From JAGMES01 sp023128035 (GTDB taxonomy: Bacteria; Bacillota; Halanaerobiia; DY22613), in the NCBI GenBank assembly GCA_030627905.1, contig DAOVRZ010000003.1, forward strand, positions 1-64,000: 64,000 bases of DNA, read 5' to 3'. The notes below the pieces were generated by a model. That model ran no database searches, was not told the DNA's origin, and was given only the letters and a program-made list of their open reading frames with translations. A program made the position numbers and the translations under genes. Position 1 is the stretch's first letter, and each line of letters starts with the position of its first letter. Below are positions 44,091 through 53,061 of the stretch, one piece after another.

Positions 44091-44308
44091 CCCAAATTAT
44101 TAGATTTACTGGATCAACAATGGTTTAAGCATAATTTTGATATTCTACTAAAAACAAATCCATTATCGGCTAACAAAAGAATTAAGCTCAAGTTTACAGC
44201 CTTGTCCTCAAAGCAGTGAATGCTTCTCTGTACGATCAGAAAGGAACCATCAAAGCAGATGCTTACATGAATCCTCCCCTCATTTTTCACCTCCTTTCAA
44301 TAAAGTAA
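44091..44308 (+). pseudogene. Frameshifted coding remnant, possibly of a transposase
   Basis: Plus-strand frames read KLLDLLDQQWFKHNFDILLK...LSANKRIKLKFTA and then, after a frameshift near 44202, KAVNASLYDQKGTIKADAYM followed by NPPLIFHLLSIK and a stop. The run of conserved-looking residues over a frameshift suggests a former gene of which only the end remains. The shape recalls transposase C-termini, but I cannot name a family. Nothing else is seen in the 630-base gap between the fibre subunit and LytTR genes. Confidence 0.4.
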
Positions 44309-44541
44309 GTTAATCTCCAAACCAGAAATTTTATTTTTCTGGTAGAAGGCTTATTTCACATCCATTCCTACGCTTAACATTTTTCTGTATTGTCTTGTTA
44401 CTAAATAAATTCTATATTATTAATCATTATCCTTCCACATATACTTAAATTTCCATAATTTTGGGTCGAATAGCCGCAATTATTTCTTTTCGAACCATTT
44501 TTTTAAAATTTACTTTATTCTTACTTTAAAGCGTTATTTTT

Positions 44542-44901
44542 TTATAACATTATTCCTTCAAGATATAATCGGTCACAAAAACCTGAATAGCGTTCTCGAC
44601 TTATATAAGCTTTTTTATCTCCACGGAAAAAATTAATCATATATGATCTATCCCCTATTACTTCAATTTCACTCACATTAGCTAAATTCACTAAATAACT
44701 CCTATGAGTTCTATAAAAATTGCTATTATTAATTTTCTTTTCTACATTGCTTAGAGTTGAATAAATTTCAATCTGATTATTGAATGTATGAATTATAACT
44801 TTGGTGGATAATCTTTCAAAGAAGAGTATTTCACGAAATTTAACTATTTTTTTGACATTTTGCTCTGATATAACCAAGTATGATTTTTTCATTTTTTTCA
44901 T
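44542..44901 (-). CDS. LytTR-domain DNA-binding regulator
   Basis: A 119-residue protein made up almost wholly of a LytTR domain: FREILFFERLSTKVIIHTFN, NSNFYRTHRSYLVNLANVSE and YMINFFRGDKKAYISRERY. No receiver domain is attached. LytTR proteins bind pairs of 9-base repeats and often control surface structures and adhesion. It lies between the usher gene and the fibre subunit gene, so it may control the fibre locus. An open frame reaches 44991; ATG at 44901 follows AGGAG. Confidence 0.8.
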   Translation of the reverse strand: MKKMKKSYLVISEQNVKKIVKFREILFFERLSTKVIIHTFNNQIEIYSTLSNVEKKINNSNFYRTHRSYLVNLANVSEIEVIGDRSYMINFFRGDKKAYISRERYSGFCDRLYLEGIML

Positions 44902-45039
44902 CACTCCTACATTTTTTCTATAATTATGATTTTGATTTTTTTTTGTGTTTTCCTGCCACATTTTCGTATTCACCCGATAACTGTGCACCAATAACCGATT
45001 TTTTTCTTTTTTGCCCCTTTTATGTATTATATTAAATCA

Positions 45040-45074
45040 TAAAAAAACGTAGTGAACTTTATCGCCACTACGCC
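45040..45074 (-). terminator. Terminator of the usher gene
   Basis: CGTAGTG and CACTACG pair around an 11-base loop and TTTTTTT follows on the minus strand, right at the usher stop codon. Confidence 0.9.
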
Positions 45075-47704
45075 TAATCAATATGAAAATCCATTCCATC
45101 AAACCATTCAGGTATCTCACCACACGGCATCTCCACTGTATAGGTTAAGGGTTGAAAGCTTAATTCATCCATATCTTCTGGGAATTTGACAGTCAATGTA
45201 TATGTCCCAGGCAATACCTGCTCAATCACATAAAAACCATCACACTCAGGATAACACCGATATACCTCTTCTCCTTCTTCATTTATTAATACAACTGCTA
45301 TACTCCCTGATAAGTCCTTTATCAAGTTGTCATCTCCAATGAGATATCCGCTAAGTCCAGAACAAGGAACAACTCCGAAATCAAGTTGCATACCCGATGC
45401 AGGACATAATTCAACCCATATTTTTTCATCTATTGGAATATATAATGCATCAATAGTTGTTGCATCAACACCAAGACTAATCTCCTGACCAGAATATAAA
45501 CCCTGAATTACATATCTACCCTCTTCATCTGTAGAACCTTTGGAATGGTTATCAACAAGAATACTTACATTAGGAAATGTTTTCTCTCCTTCATCCCATT
45601 TACTATTACCATTTATATCTAGATAAACTAAACCTTCTACCCATGCAGTATTCAAAGAACCCCTCTCTATTTTTTCGAAAGGCCATTTAGATTTACGTAA
45701 TTCGGTTAAACTCAAGGAAAAACTCACTGAATTTTTGCTGACTGAACCTTTTAATAACATTGAATCAAATATCTTGTATTGTATCCCAACTGCGAAGTTT
45801 AACTTTTTCTTTTCATAATACATAGTAAGTTTTAAATTTGCATTAGAAATATCATATTGTACATCTGCTGATAACTTAAGTTTATCAATGCCAAGCCGAC
45901 TACTAAGAGAATAATTCAGTTGACTTTGTGAATTCTTCTTATTAATCAGATGAATGGTGAGATTAGGATCTTTGAAACCATTTTTTCGAAAAGTAACATC
46001 ACCGTTTACATCCACATTCATCAACTGCCCACCTGAATAAGAAAAACTGCCTTTAACCATATTACGCCATTCTTTATCAAACCCAATATTAAAAATATTT
46101 TGTAATTGTAAATCACTTTGTAAGCTAATTCGATAACTATAATTAGTTTCAAATTGATGACGATAATAATCATCAAAATTATCTAATTGATATCTAAGAT
46201 TGATATTTCGCCTTGAACCACTTTTTAAAATTTCAGCTAAAACTTTATATTTTAAACCAAGAAGTTCATTATTAATTTTCACAACCTCTCGTGGAGTTGG
46301 GAAAATATCATAATAACCCAATAAACCTAAATAAAAAGCATAACTTTTATATGCACTTTGTACCTCACCCAAATACGCACATCCTTTACCAGTCAGATTA
46401 AAATGTGTTTCTAAATTAAAAATTGTAGATGATCGAAACTTATAAATCATCTCTCCACCTATATATTTCTCTTTTTTTTCATCTTCCTCAAAATATTCCA
46501 ATGAACTCCCTACACTTAGACGTTGGTTCAAACCATAAATTCCTTTACAAGAAACAAATATACCATCTTTGCTTTTACCCAAACCTCCAAAATAAGTAAA
46601 TTTCCCCTGAGAAAGTTGTTCATCTTTAGAAAGAACATATTGCTTTTTACGTAAAATTCTTCCTTCAGGTGTATAAACTATAATATCAAAAGCATTAAAT
46701 GCCCCCTGAATATCTACATCTGAAAAATTAAAAGTACCATCCTCTGCTTTCTGAAAACTAATAAGCGCTCCTCGATTATATAATTCAACCTCACTATCCG
46801 TTGGTACAGACCCATTCAAAGTTACTTCACCAAACTTATATTTAGCATCTTGATTTGCAAATGTAATTCCTTTAATCGCCTTTGTGCCTCTAAGCAACGG
46901 TGGAAAATCCAAGAAACTAGATCCAATAACCACATTAGATAACATTGGTATATTGTTATATCGTAGCTTAAAATCATCAATTTTTAATTTTCCGTTTGCT
47001 AAAACTTCTACTCCACTCGTTAAATCACCATACAATAATTGCCCAGCATATGTTATATCTAATCCAGAAACCTCTATCCCCTTTAAATTACCTGTAACAT
47101 TTGTCTGATAAGTAAAGACACCAGGATTAAATATTGATCGCTGAGCTTTTTGTACATCTTTCACTACAGTTTGATTTTTTTTGAAGTATTCTTCCCGAAT
47201 CTCTTTTCGCTCTTCTAACAATTGTGAAACCAGTTTAAATTTAGGCCTAATAGTCATTTGAAATTCAAAATCATCCCATTCCGCTTCCACAGGAAGCCAA
47301 TTGTTTAATACTTCATAGAAAATATAAATTTCTTCATTTTCTACGAAATATTGATCTGTTTTTGCATGAAAAATTTTTTCATTTTGTTTCATTTGACCAG
47401 TCTTAAGATCAAAATAATAATAACTATTATCAGTCGGAATTAATCCAGTGATAAATTCTCCTTTCCAGTTAATCTCAAATAAATATAATTCTAATAATTC
47501 AAATACTCTACTTAGAGGTATATAAATATTTTGTTCTTCATCAATCCTAACTTCAAAAAAAGGATCAACAGAACAATTTTTTATTTCTATCATAATAAAA
47601 CCAACCTCATAAGTTATACTCTGATCTGCATTTACATCAGATACACTTGAGCACATAGTGAAAATGAAAATTATAATAACTATATATCTAATAATTTTTT
47701 CCAT
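45074..47704 (-). CDS. Outer-membrane usher-like protein
   Basis: An 876-residue exported protein with a signal peptide (about residues 1-26). After a domain of about 140 residues comes a long run of amphipathic strands (about 190-680) as in usher barrels, with the usher-type stretch VPTDSEVELYNRGALISFQK followed by GTFNFSDVDIQGAFNAFDII and VYTPEGRILRKKQYV. Near 690-790 is a SpaA/CNA-B-like fold (VYLDINGNSKWDEGEKTFPN, DEEGRYVIQGLYSGQ), known from archaic ushers, and then a second one. It would pass chaperone-bound subunits through an outer membrane. Confidence 0.8.
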   Translation of the reverse strand: MEKIIRYIVIIIFIFTMCSSVSDVNADQSITYEVGFIMIEIKNCSVDPFFEVRIDEEQNIYIPLSRVFELLELYLFEINWKGEFITGLIPTDNSYYYFDLKTGQMKQNEKIFHAKTDQYFVENEEIYIFYEVLNNWLPVEAEWDDFEFQMTIRPKFKLVSQLLEERKEIREEYFKKNQTVVKDVQKAQRSIFNPGVFTYQTNVTGNLKGIEVSGLDITYAGQLLYGDLTSGVEVLANGKLKIDDFKLRYNNIPMLSNVVIGSSFLDFPPLLRGTKAIKGITFANQDAKYKFGEVTLNGSVPTDSEVELYNRGALISFQKAEDGTFNFSDVDIQGAFNAFDIIVYTPEGRILRKKQYVLSKDEQLSQGKFTYFGGLGKSKDGIFVSCKGIYGLNQRLSVGSSLEYFEEDEKKEKYIGGEMIYKFRSSTIFNLETHFNLTGKGCAYLGEVQSAYKSYAFYLGLLGYYDIFPTPREVVKINNELLGLKYKVLAEILKSGSRRNINLRYQLDNFDDYYRHQFETNYSYRISLQSDLQLQNIFNIGFDKEWRNMVKGSFSYSGGQLMNVDVNGDVTFRKNGFKDPNLTIHLINKKNSQSQLNYSLSSRLGIDKLKLSADVQYDISNANLKLTMYYEKKKLNFAVGIQYKIFDSMLLKGSVSKNSVSFSLSLTELRKSKWPFEKIERGSLNTAWVEGLVYLDINGNSKWDEGEKTFPNVSILVDNHSKGSTDEEGRYVIQGLYSGQEISLGVDATTIDALYIPIDEKIWVELCPASGMQLDFGVVPCSGLSGYLIGDDNLIKDLSGSIAVVLINEEGEEVYRCYPECDGFYVIEQVLPGTYTLTVKFPEDMDELSFQPLTYTVEMPCGEIPEWFDGMDFHID

Positions 47705-47855
47705 AATAATTTATTTACTATTACTTAACCTCCTTATCTATATATTAATTTTTTGTTATTATTTCTGTATCATTCTATTATATACATTATTTTTCCTCCT
47801 TTCTTTTATGATTGCCCAGTTTTTGAATTTAATTAGCCGAAAAAATTTAGTATCT

Positions 47856-47921
47856 AACCAATAAGTATGATTAGCCCACAAAAAGTAACGTCTTTTTGTG
47901 GGCTAATCATACTTATTGGTT
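47856..47921. repeat. Perfect hairpin with 30-base arms
   Basis: Arms 47856-47885 and 47892-47921 are exact inverse copies with a six-base loop (left arm begins AACCAATAAGTATGATTAGC). It lies between the divergent usher and EamA genes, where a terminator is not needed. No T run follows. Confidence 0.9.
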
Positions 47922-48016
47922 TTATAAATTTTGATTCACAATAAAGAGGAAAATAAATCTTTGTGTCGAAATATACCCTGATTATATACTTTAAAACTTA
48001 AAGCAGGTGACAAAAA

Positions 48017-48901
48017 ATGCAAAAAAGTACGAAAGGCAGTCTTCAGATTATTTTATCCTCAATGTGTTTTGGCACATTACCACTATTAACTAAAATAGCA
48101 TATAAAGGAGGAGCAAACGCAACTACTATTTTAACTATTCGCTTTACTATTGCATCTATCTTGATTTGGTCATACCTAATATGGACAAAAACAAAGATTA
48201 AAACTAACTTCAAGCAATTAGCCGTATTTGCAACAGCATCTATTTTTGGTTTTGGTATAATGGCATTCTGTTATTTTTCTTCATTCCATTATATTTCATC
48301 TTCTATGTCAGCAATGATTCTCTTTACATACCCAATTATAGTTAATTATTTATCTTTAATTTTTTTCAAAACACCAATAACAAAATCAAAAATAATCGCA
48401 TTGATATTAGTTATAGTCGGAGCAATAACCATGAGTTGGGGTCAAGTGAACTTTCAACCCTTAGGTATTTTTTTAGCAGTATTAACTACAATTTTATATT
48501 CATTGTATATTATTTTCCTTGGAAGTTCCTTAACTTATGGACAAGAACCCAAAATCTTAACTAGTTTTATAATTTTATTTTCTGCACTTTTTTTCTTGAT
48601 TTTCGGAGGAATAAATAATTATATAGACTTAAATATTTCTTTAACAGCCTGGCTAGCATTAATATTCATGGCTGTTATATCAACTGTTTTTGCCATCTTA
48701 GTTTTTTATGCAGGAGTTCAAAAGGTTGGCTCTTCTCTATCATCTATTCTTGGTGGTGTTGAGCCAATTACGGCCTTCTTTCTGGGAATAATTCTTTTAG
48801 GAGAAAAAGCAGGTATACATGAATGGTTAGGTGCTTTATTGATTGTCATAGGAGTAACTTATATTCAATTAAATAAACCTAAAGAAAAACTTAATCATTG
48901 A
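48017..48901 (+). CDS. EamA/DMT family transporter
   Basis: A 294-residue membrane protein with ten segments in two EamA halves (GSLQIILSSMCFGTLPLLTK at the start; GVQKVGSSLSSILGGVEPIT near residue 235 is the second-half hallmark). DMT exporters of this kind move amino acids or other small metabolites. It is one of few plus-strand host genes and stands alone. ATG follows CAGGTGA. Confidence 0.9.
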   Translation: MQKSTKGSLQIILSSMCFGTLPLLTKIAYKGGANATTILTIRFTIASILIWSYLIWTKTKIKTNFKQLAVFATASIFGFGIMAFCYFSSFHYISSSMSAMILFTYPIIVNYLSLIFFKTPITKSKIIALILVIVGAITMSWGQVNFQPLGIFLAVLTTILYSLYIIFLGSSLTYGQEPKILTSFIILFSALFFLIFGGINNYIDLNISLTAWLALIFMAVISTVFAILVFYAGVQKVGSSLSSILGGVEPITAFFLGIILLGEKAGIHEWLGALLIVIGVTYIQLNKPKEKLNH

Positions 48902-48916
48902 TCTTTTGAGTTAAGA

Positions 48917-49015
48917 CCCCCACTTCTATAAGTGGTGGGAATTGTTTTTAATCTTCAGTGGGGGTAGAATCCCCTACTGAAGCCCCGATGTTCAGCTTTA
49001 GCTGGACGAGTTCAC
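48917..49015 (+). mobile_element. IS200/IS605-like end sequence, copy 1
   Basis: It is made of three hairpins in a row: CCACTTCTATAAGTGG, CTTCAGT...ACTGAAG with GGGG/CCCC, and GTTCAGCTTTAGCTGGAC, then GAGTTCAC. This resembles the right end of IS200/IS605 elements, which also encodes the TnpB guide RNA scaffold. A second copy in the same orientation is at 50134-50219. No transposase or tnpB gene is nearby, so it is a relic or a non-autonomous end. Confidence 0.6.
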
Positions 49016-49019
49016 TCGA

Positions 49020-49053
49020 AAAAGAATGGAGTATAAAATACTCCATTCTTTTC
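49020..49053 (-). terminator. Terminator of the asparaginase gene
   Basis: AAAGAATGGAGTAT and ATACTCCATTCTTT form a near-perfect stem followed by TTTT on the minus strand, close to the stop codon. Confidence 0.92.
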
Positions 49054-49064
49054 TTTCAGCAAAT

Positions 49065-50078
49065 CTATAGAGCTGTTAATTCACCACAAATGTTTGTTTG
49101 CATCTTTTTCTTCACATCTTCTACAGACAAACCTTGACTGAAAAGATAATATAATTTAGATAAAGCTGCCTCAGTTGTCATATCATAGCCACTAATTATT
49201 CCAGCTTTTGCAAGTGCTGATCCTGCCGCATATCCACCAAGTTTTACTCCACCTTGCAAACATTGGGTACAGGCTACAATTACAACTCCCCTATCTGTAG
49301 CCTCCTTTAACACCTTCAATAGCTTCTTATTTTGATCTGGGCCATTTCCAACCCCATAAGTTCCTAAGATCAAGCCTTTCAAAGGAGGCTGCAAGATATT
49401 CTCAACTACTTCTGCTGTAATACCTGGAAAAAGACGTAAAGTACCAATTGATTCTTCACCAAATTCATTCACTTTAATAGTTTTATTTTTTTGAGATAAT
49501 ACAAGGTCCCAATTTATCCGTATATCAACTCCCACAGTACCAAGTGGTGGAAAATTTGGAGAAACAAATGCATCCAAATGATCAGCATTAACTTTTACGG
49601 ATCTACAACCACGGAGCAGTTTGTCCCCAAAGTATAAACATACCTCTGGAATTTTATAATTGCCAGCAATCATTATTGCGGTAATCAAATTCTCCCTAGC
49701 ATCATTACGTACTTCACATAGCGGAATTTGGGATCCAGTAATGATTACAGGCTTTTGTAATCCTTCGAGCATAAATGACAGTGCTGAGGCTGTATAAGCC
49801 ATCGTATCGGTTCCATGTATGACAACAAATCCATCATAGTTATTGTAATTCTTCGCAATATCTGCTGCAATGGTGATCCAGTTATCAGGTGTCATATTTG
49901 ACGAATCAAGTAAAGGGTCATATTCATGAATGTCATACTCAGGCATAATATCACTCTTTAATTCACAAATGGCTTCCATCTGTCTTTTTAAATAACCAGA
50001 AGTCGGAACATAACCATCTGGTGATGGCGTCATCCCAATTGTACCGCCTGTATAAACAATATAAACACGTTTCTTCAT
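49065..50078 (-). CDS. ansA: Type I L-asparaginase
   Basis: A 337-residue cytoplasmic enzyme that splits L-asparagine into aspartate and ammonia. Both threonine motifs are present: VYIVYTGGTIGM (residue 12 nucleophile) and VIHGTDTMAYTASALSFM (about residue 86 on), with ITGSQIPL downstream. There is no signal peptide, and size fits the AnsA/type I group. GGGAGG precedes the ATG. It stands alone between two IS200/IS605-like ends in direct orientation. Confidence 0.94.
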   Translation of the reverse strand: MKKRVYIVYTGGTIGMTPSPDGYVPTSGYLKRQMEAICELKSDIMPEYDIHEYDPLLDSSNMTPDNWITIAADIAKNYNNYDGFVVIHGTDTMAYTASALSFMLEGLQKPVIITGSQIPLCEVRNDARENLITAIMIAGNYKIPEVCLYFGDKLLRGCRSVKVNADHLDAFVSPNFPPLGTVGVDIRINWDLVLSQKNKTIKVNEFGEESIGTLRLFPGITAEVVENILQPPLKGLILGTYGVGNGPDQNKKLLKVLKEATDRGVVIVACTQCLQGGVKLGGYAAGSALAKAGIISGYDMTTEAALSKLYYLFSQGLSVEDVKKKMQTNICGELTAL

Positions 50079-50133
50079 TTTTTGCTATACCTCCCCCAAG
50101 GTTTGACTAATAGCTTTATTTTTTGAAATAAGA

Positions 50134-50219
50134 CCACCACTTCTATAAGTGGTGAGAATTGTTTTAATCTTCAGTGGGGGTAGAAACCCCAATGTTCAGC
50201 TTTAGCTGGACGAGTTCAC
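50134..50219 (+). mobile_element. IS200/IS605-like end sequence, copy 2
   Basis: It matches copy 1 closely: CCACTTCTATAAGTGG, then TCTTCAGTGGGGGTAGAA, a deletion that removes the 3' arm of the second hairpin, then TGTTCAGCTTTAGCTGGACG and AGTTCAC. Its right end reaches into recQ and encodes that gene's last codons and stop codon. Confidence 0.6.
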
Positions 50220-52340
50220 ATTCTTATACTTACATAAAACTGCCTTAATTGCTATATAGTCTATTTCCTTTGGCAATGCTTCCTTAATCGGTTTCAATTT
50301 TTGTCCACCGATTTCATCAATCACTTTTAATATAAATGCTTCATGTTCTTCTGGAATCAAAACATCTAAATTTACATCTAAGCCCTCACAACTACATTGG
50401 ATTAGATGTTCTTGAACTGTTTTTAACTTTATATCCCTTATTCTAGCAATATTTTCTAGCAAATTATTCGTTTGATACAACTTTAGAGTAATCAAATGGC
50501 TGGGAGTCTTGTCTTTTGATGAATTTTTTGTATTATCATAACTAGCACTAACTCTATCCATTAGCCCATTTTCTTCAACATAATTTCTAATCACATTAAT
50601 AAATTCTTCACCATATTTATTTAATTTAGCTTCTCCTACACCTTTTATGGTAAGCATTGATGCTTCATCAATTGGAAAATACTCGCACATTTCTCGCAAT
50701 GAACTGTCTTGAAAAACAATATATGGTGGAACCTGTTCTCGCATGGAAATTTCTTTTCGTAAACTACGCAGAATCTCAAAGAGAGAATTATCTGTTGCAA
50801 CCTTCTCTTTTCTCTTCTGAATCTTTTGAAACACTTTTTCTTCATTTTTTAATACCGCTCCTGCTTTTTCACGTAATCTTACAACAGGAAATTGCCCATC
50901 CGTAAGACCTAAATATTCTTCAGCAATCAATATATTAATCATATCTCTCACTTCTTTAATCGTATAACCTTGCATAATGCCGTGAGTCGATAATTGATCA
51001 AATCCATTTTCTAAGACTTTTTTATTTCGAGATCCTTTAAGAACCTGCGCAACAAGAGCGGTTCCCCATCTTTGATTCATTCGGTAAACACATGAAAAGA
51101 TTTTCTGTGCTTCAATTGTAATATCTGATAAATCACTATCGTCATTACAAGTACTACAATTCCCACAATTTTCAAAAACATTTTTTTCACCAAAATATTC
51201 TAAGATATATTTTCTAAGACATCTCGGTGTATGACAATAATCAATCATGGCTTGCAGCTTTTTATACTGTTCCACTTTTCTCTGAGGCGATAAAACTGAC
51301 TGTTCAATCAAAAATTTTTGAACATGAATATCCTGGGCTGCAAATAATAATAGACATTCACTAGGTTCTCCATCACGCCCCGCACGTCCTGCCTCTTGAT
51401 AATAAGCTTCCATATTTTTTGGAATATTGTTATGAATTACATAACGAACATTTGACTTATCAATCCCCATTCCAAAAGCATTTGTTGCGACAATAATATT
51501 ATCATCATCATACAAAAATGCTTCTTGGGTTTTTTTTCTATCATTGTCACTTAATCCAGCATGATATTTTCCTATTCGATACCCTTTCCCACGTAAATTT
51601 TCATATAGACGATCTACTTCTTTTCGAGTCGCAGCATAAATAATACCTGATTGACCAGTACGATCTTCGATATAGTTTAGGATAAAATCATTTTTATTTC
51701 CGGCTTTAATTACAGCAAAAGATAAATTAGGTCTATCAAAACCAGTAACATAAACGTTTGGATTGGTCAGCTTTAAAAGACCTACAACATCTTCTTTCAC
51801 TTCTTCTGTAGCTGTTGCAGTAAAGGCAGAAACAATCGGTCTAACTGGAATTTGATTGAGCATTGTAGAAATAAAGCGATAACTAGGGCGAAAATCATGT
51901 CCCCATTGAGAAACACAATGAGCCTCATCTACAGCTAATAAGGAAATCTCAAGGGAGTTTAGTATGTGACAAAATTGTTGAGATTCTAAACGTTCAGGAG
52001 CTACATATAAAAGTTTATAAAATCCATCCTGAGCTTTTCTCAAACGATCTTGTACTTCTGATGTCTTAAGTGAACTATTTATAAATGTAGCTGGTATTCC
52101 GTTATTCTGAAGCGAATCCACTTGATCTTTCATCAAAGAAATTAAAGGAGAAATAACTAAAGTCAACCCAGGTAATAAAAGGGCAGGAATCTGATAACAT
52201 ATTGACTTACCAGCACCAGTAGGCATAATTGCAAAAGTATCTTTTCCTTCCAAAATACTTTGGATTACCTTCTTTTGTCCATCCCTGAAAGTTGAGTATC
52301 CGTAATATTTTTTCAAAAGATTTTGAGCATTTTCTAGCAT
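50202..52340 (-). CDS. recQ: ATP-dependent DNA helicase RecQ
   Basis: A 712-residue 3'-5' helicase for recombination and repair. Walker A MPTGAGKSICYQIP, DEAH box AVDEAHCVSQWGHDFR, AFTATAT, and motif VI (YYQEAGRAGRDGEPSECLL) are in order. The RQC zinc site has four Cys (C-x-R...C-x-x-C-x-x-C, about 375-400), and an HRDC domain (about 515-595) follows, then a helix-turn-helix-like tail as in B. subtilis RecQ. The last codons (VNSSS and stop) are supplied by an inserted IS200/IS605-like end, so the natural C-terminus has been replaced. Confidence 0.96.
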   Translation of the reverse strand: MLENAQNLLKKYYGYSTFRDGQKKVIQSILEGKDTFAIMPTGAGKSICYQIPALLLPGLTLVISPLISLMKDQVDSLQNNGIPATFINSSLKTSEVQDRLRKAQDGFYKLLYVAPERLESQQFCHILNSLEISLLAVDEAHCVSQWGHDFRPSYRFISTMLNQIPVRPIVSAFTATATEEVKEDVVGLLKLTNPNVYVTGFDRPNLSFAVIKAGNKNDFILNYIEDRTGQSGIIYAATRKEVDRLYENLRGKGYRIGKYHAGLSDNDRKKTQEAFLYDDDNIIVATNAFGMGIDKSNVRYVIHNNIPKNMEAYYQEAGRAGRDGEPSECLLLFAAQDIHVQKFLIEQSVLSPQRKVEQYKKLQAMIDYCHTPRCLRKYILEYFGEKNVFENCGNCSTCNDDSDLSDITIEAQKIFSCVYRMNQRWGTALVAQVLKGSRNKKVLENGFDQLSTHGIMQGYTIKEVRDMINILIAEEYLGLTDGQFPVVRLREKAGAVLKNEEKVFQKIQKRKEKVATDNSLFEILRSLRKEISMREQVPPYIVFQDSSLREMCEYFPIDEASMLTIKGVGEAKLNKYGEEFINVIRNYVEENGLMDRVSASYDNTKNSSKDKTPSHLITLKLYQTNNLLENIARIRDIKLKTVQEHLIQCSCEGLDVNLDVLIPEEHEAFILKVIDEIGGQKLKPIKEALPKEIDYIAIKAVLCKYKNVNSSS

Positions 52341-52419
52341 ACAATATATCTCTCCTTTTCGTTGAAAATGAATTCTATCACCTTACCTATTATACTATAG
52401 TTTGAGTAAAATTTCTATA

Positions 52420-52449
52420 TAAAAACCACATTGCGATAACAATGTGGTT
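52420..52449 (-). terminator. Terminator of the 153-residue membrane gene
   Basis: GAACCACATTG and CAATGTGGTTTTT pair around an eight-base loop on the minus strand, followed by a T run. Confidence 0.88.
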
Positions 52450-52501
52450 CAAAACTTAGATAATTAACTTTTTCAATTTAATCTCATATCATTTTCTATT
52501 T

Positions 52502-52963
52502 TCACTTTTCCTTTAAATATTGTTCTGTATACATTATATAAAGCGTTAAGAGTGAATGGCTTGTAAATGCAAGGAAAAAAGTATACAGATAGTTCCAATT
52601 GATACTTTTCCACATCCCTAGAAATACAAAAATATAATTTGTAATAACTGAACCGACAGCAAAAACTAATATATATATAACCTTTGATAAGAGTGAATCA
52701 TTTTTCGGAAAAAAATTTCCAAAGATCACTACTGGAAAAAACCATGCAATCACTGGCAATAATGGAATACCCATAACATCATAACCCTCAACTATTCTCC
52801 ATAAATTCAAAGCCCCAGCTATATAAAACACTACAACTGCAAGTCCTATTCCACCTAATAATCCAAATAGAACTAATTGACGAATTCGCACAATTGGAAC
52901 TAAAATAATTAATCCTAAACCTAATATAATAATCAAACCCATCCAATAATATAGTTGAATCAT
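52502..52963 (-). CDS. Hypothetical membrane protein, 153 residues
   Basis: It has five to six hydrophobic segments (LYYWMGLIIILGLGLIILVP, LVLFGLLGGIGLAVVVFYIA, then three more) joined by short loops. The ATG at 52963 follows GGAGGTG; the frame is open to 53011. Size and layout recall small CBO0543-like or similar membrane proteins of Firmicutes, but I cannot place it with confidence. It has its own terminator. Confidence 0.6.
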   Translation of the reverse strand: MIQLYYWMGLIIILGLGLIILVPIVRIRQLVLFGLLGGIGLAVVVFYIAGALNLWRIVEGYDVMGIPLLPVIAWFFPVVIFGNFFPKNDSLLSKVIYILVFAVGSVITNYIFVFLGMWKSINWNYLYTFFLAFTSHSLLTLYIMYTEQYLKEK

Positions 52964-53020
52964 TGCAACACCTCCACTAAAATCTAATTTTATTTTTTGA
53001 TAAATGAGCAATGATTATAC

Positions 53021-53054
53021 AAAAAAAGAACACTCCTTTTACGGAGTACTCTCT
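53021..53054 (-). terminator. Terminator of the hydrogenase operon
   Basis: AGTACTCC and GGAGTGTTCT pair across a short loop and a run of seven T's follows on the minus strand, just past the hydA stop codon. Confidence 0.88.
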
Positions 53055-53061
53055 ATTTATT

